DNA of 8,980 nt from Syntrophomonadaceae bacterium (GTDB lineage Bacteria; Bacillota_D; Dethiobacteria; DTU022; UBA8154): assembly GCA_007120815.1 (NCBI GenBank), contig SKMY01000240.1:1-8980 (forward strand), written 5' to 3'. The notes under the pieces are model-generated. The model saw only the letters and a program-made list of their open reading frames with translations. It made no database searches and was not told the origin of the DNA. Shown one piece after another: positions 7,662 through 8,980 of the stretch. How positions within the stretch are numbered: the first letter of the stretch is position 1; each line of letters begins with the position of its first letter. The position numbers and the translations under genes were made by a program.

Positions 7662-8639
7662 ATGGAGAGCCTGCTCCAGGTAAAAGATTTAAAAACGAAC
7701 TTCTATTCGGACAACGCGGTAATCCATGCCGTAGACGGCGTCTCTTTTAATGTGCGGCCCGGTGAAGTGGTGGGGCTGGTGGGAGAATCCGGCTGTGGGA
7801 AAAGCGTGGTTTCTTTAAGTATTATGCGCCTTGTTATGTACCCCCCGGGGAAGATCGAGGGCGGCCAGATCTTGTTTAAGGGAAGGGATCTTCTTTCGCT
7901 ATCAGAGCGGGAAATGCGCAAGATCCGGGGGAATGAAATCGCCATGATATTCCAGGAACCGATGACCTCCCTTAATCCGGTATACCGCATTGGTGAACAG
8001 GTGAGTGAAGCCATTCACCTGCATCAGGGAATTGATCGAACGGCCAGCTGGGAAAAAGCCGTGGAAATGTTGAGACTGGTAGGAATACCCAGACCAAAGG
8101 AAGTCATCAGAGATTACCCTCATCAATTTAGCGGCGGCATGCGCCAGCGGGCCATGATTGCCATGGCCCTGTCTTGCAACCCCAGCCTGCTCATCGCCGA
8201 TGAGCCAACAACGGCCCTGGATGTGACAATCCAGGCCCAGATCCTGGAACTCATGAAAGACCTGAAGCAAAAAATAAATACGGCCATTATTTTTATTACC
8301 CACGACCTGGGTGTCGTAGCCGAAATGGCCGATCACGTAGTAGTGATGTACGCGGGGAAAGTAGTAGAAGATACAGATGTTGCCTCTCTTTTTACCGAGC
8401 CGCTCCATCCGTACACCGTGGGTTTGATTCAGTCCAAACCCAAGATGGAAGATGAAAAAGAGCTGTTGGATTTTATTCCGGGGATTGTACCCAATCCTTT
8501 GGATATGCCCGCAGGGTGCTATTTTAATCCGCGCTGCCGGCAGGCCATGGATATTTGCCGTCAAAAAATGCCCGAAGTTGTGGAGGTTAAACCCGGCCAT
8601 CGGGTTCGGTGCTGGCTGTTCAACGAGGAAGGGGTCTGA
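7662..8639 (+). CDS. dppD: DppD/OppD-type peptide ABC transporter ATP-binding protein
   Basis: This 325-residue cytoplasmic ATPase drives the importer together with the following gene product. Motifs are complete: Walker A GESGCGKS at 41-48, Q-loop Gln98 in [11 protein letters not shown], signature FSGGMRQR at 156-163, Walker B LLIADEP at 176-182, D-loop ALD at 185-187 and switch His214. The C-terminal oligopeptide-transporter domain follows HPYT (249-252) and contains four cysteines (286, 292, 299, 317) in the CYFNPRC...C...C pattern. This pattern is conserved in many DppD/OppD proteins, and an iron-sulphur cluster has been reported at the equivalent place in a mycobacterial homologue. The ATG follows the dppC stop by 11 bases, with GGGGTGA four bases upstream. 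Length is usual. Confidence 0.95.
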   Translation: MESLLQVKDLKTNFYSDNAVIHAVDGVSFNVRPGEVVGLVGESGCGKSVVSLSIMRLVMYPPGKIEGGQILFKGRDLLSLSEREMRKIRGNEIAMIFQEPMTSLNPVYRIGEQVSEAIHLHQGIDRTASWEKAVEMLRLVGIPRPKEVIRDYPHQFSGGMRQRAMIAMALSCNPSLLIADEPTTALDVTIQAQILELMKDLKQKINTAIIFITHDLGVVAEMADHVVVMYAGKVVEDTDVASLFTEPLHPYTVGLIQSKPKMEDEKELLDFIPGIVPNPLDMPAGCYFNPRCRQAMDICRQKMPEVVEVKPGHRVRCWLFNEEGV

Positions 8640-8641
8640 GG

Positions 8642-8980
8642 ATGGTAGCAAATGAACCTGTACTGCAAGTGGAAGGCCTGAAAAAATATTTTCCTGTAAA
8701 AGCCGGCGTTTTTTCTCGTGTACACAACTTTGTGCGAGCCGTTGACGATATCAGCCTGGATATATTCCCCGGAGAGGTCTATGCCCTGGTAGGTGAGTCG
8801 GGCTGTGGGAAAACCACGGCCGGACAAACAATTTTAAGAATGCTCCAACCTACCGGGGGCAAGCTCTATTTCCAGGGCAAGGACATCCTGGCCTTGAACC
8901 GAACGGAATTGCGCCAGATGCGCAAAGAGATGCAGATCATATTTCAGGATCCGTACAGTTCGCTCAACCCGCGAATGACC
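8642..8980 (+). CDS. dppF: DppF/OppF-type ATP-binding protein, 3' end cut by the window
   Basis: Only the first 113 residues are inside the window; the frame is open to the last base. It is the second ATPase of the importer. Visible are MVANEPVLQVEGLKKYFPVK, typical of the DppF/OppF branch, Walker A GESGCGKT at 51-58 and the Q-loop IIFQDPYSSLNP with Gln102. The long insert between strand 1 and RAVDDISL (about 20-32, KAGVFSRVHNFV) is also usual in DppF. The ATG lies two bases after the dppD stop, with GAGGAAGGGG seven bases upstream, so translation is likely coupled. Signature, Walker B and the C-terminal domain lie beyond the edge and cannot be judged. Confidence 0.93.
   Translation, partial: MVANEPVLQVEGLKKYFPVKAGVFSRVHNFVRAVDDISLDIFPGEVYALVGESGCGKTTAGQTILRMLQPTGGKLYFQGKDILALNRTELRQMRKEMQIIFQDPYSSLNPRMT

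Overview
The window holds two divergent blocks of ABC-transporter genes, split by a regulatory region at about 3727-4089. The organism is most likely a Gram-positive Firmicute, probably of the Clostridia. The signs are mid GC content, strong AGGAGG-like ribosome binding sites, several TTG and GTG starts, a textbook sigma-A promoter and a lipoprotein-type binding protein. This placement is an inference from style, not from any marker gene.

Left, minus strand (read from 3726 down to 153). A PadR-family repressor gene comes first, followed 27 bases later by an ATPase and a permease of the FetAB/UPF0014 family, which are linked to metal (iron) export in E. coli. The permease starts at a TTG that overlaps the ATPase stop. 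After a 124-base gap with two inverted repeats come an ATPase and an ABC-2 permease resembling NodI/NodJ, overlapping by 8 bases. A perfect TTGACA-17-TATAAT promoter sits upstream of the padR-type gene. A palindromic block lies over its -10 edge and start site, the layout expected for autoregulation. I see no clear promoter or terminator in the 124-base gap, so all five genes could form one transcript.

Right, plus strand (4090 to the window end). This is a dipeptide/oligopeptide-type importer operon: a lipoprotein binding protein (family 5), two membrane permeases and two ATPases. The second ATPase is cut by the window edge at residue 113. The binding protein would deliver a substrate, probably a peptide though this is not provable here, to the permease pair, powered by the two ATPases. 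A 9-bp GC-rich stem with a U-rich tail lies between the binding-protein gene and the first permease gene. It probably lowers expression of the downstream genes relative to the binding protein.

The gene content belongs to known families and I see no clearly new system. The points most worth a second look are the PadR control region, its possible control of both export systems, a 38-codon open frame just upstream of the importer operon, and the structured region at the left edge.
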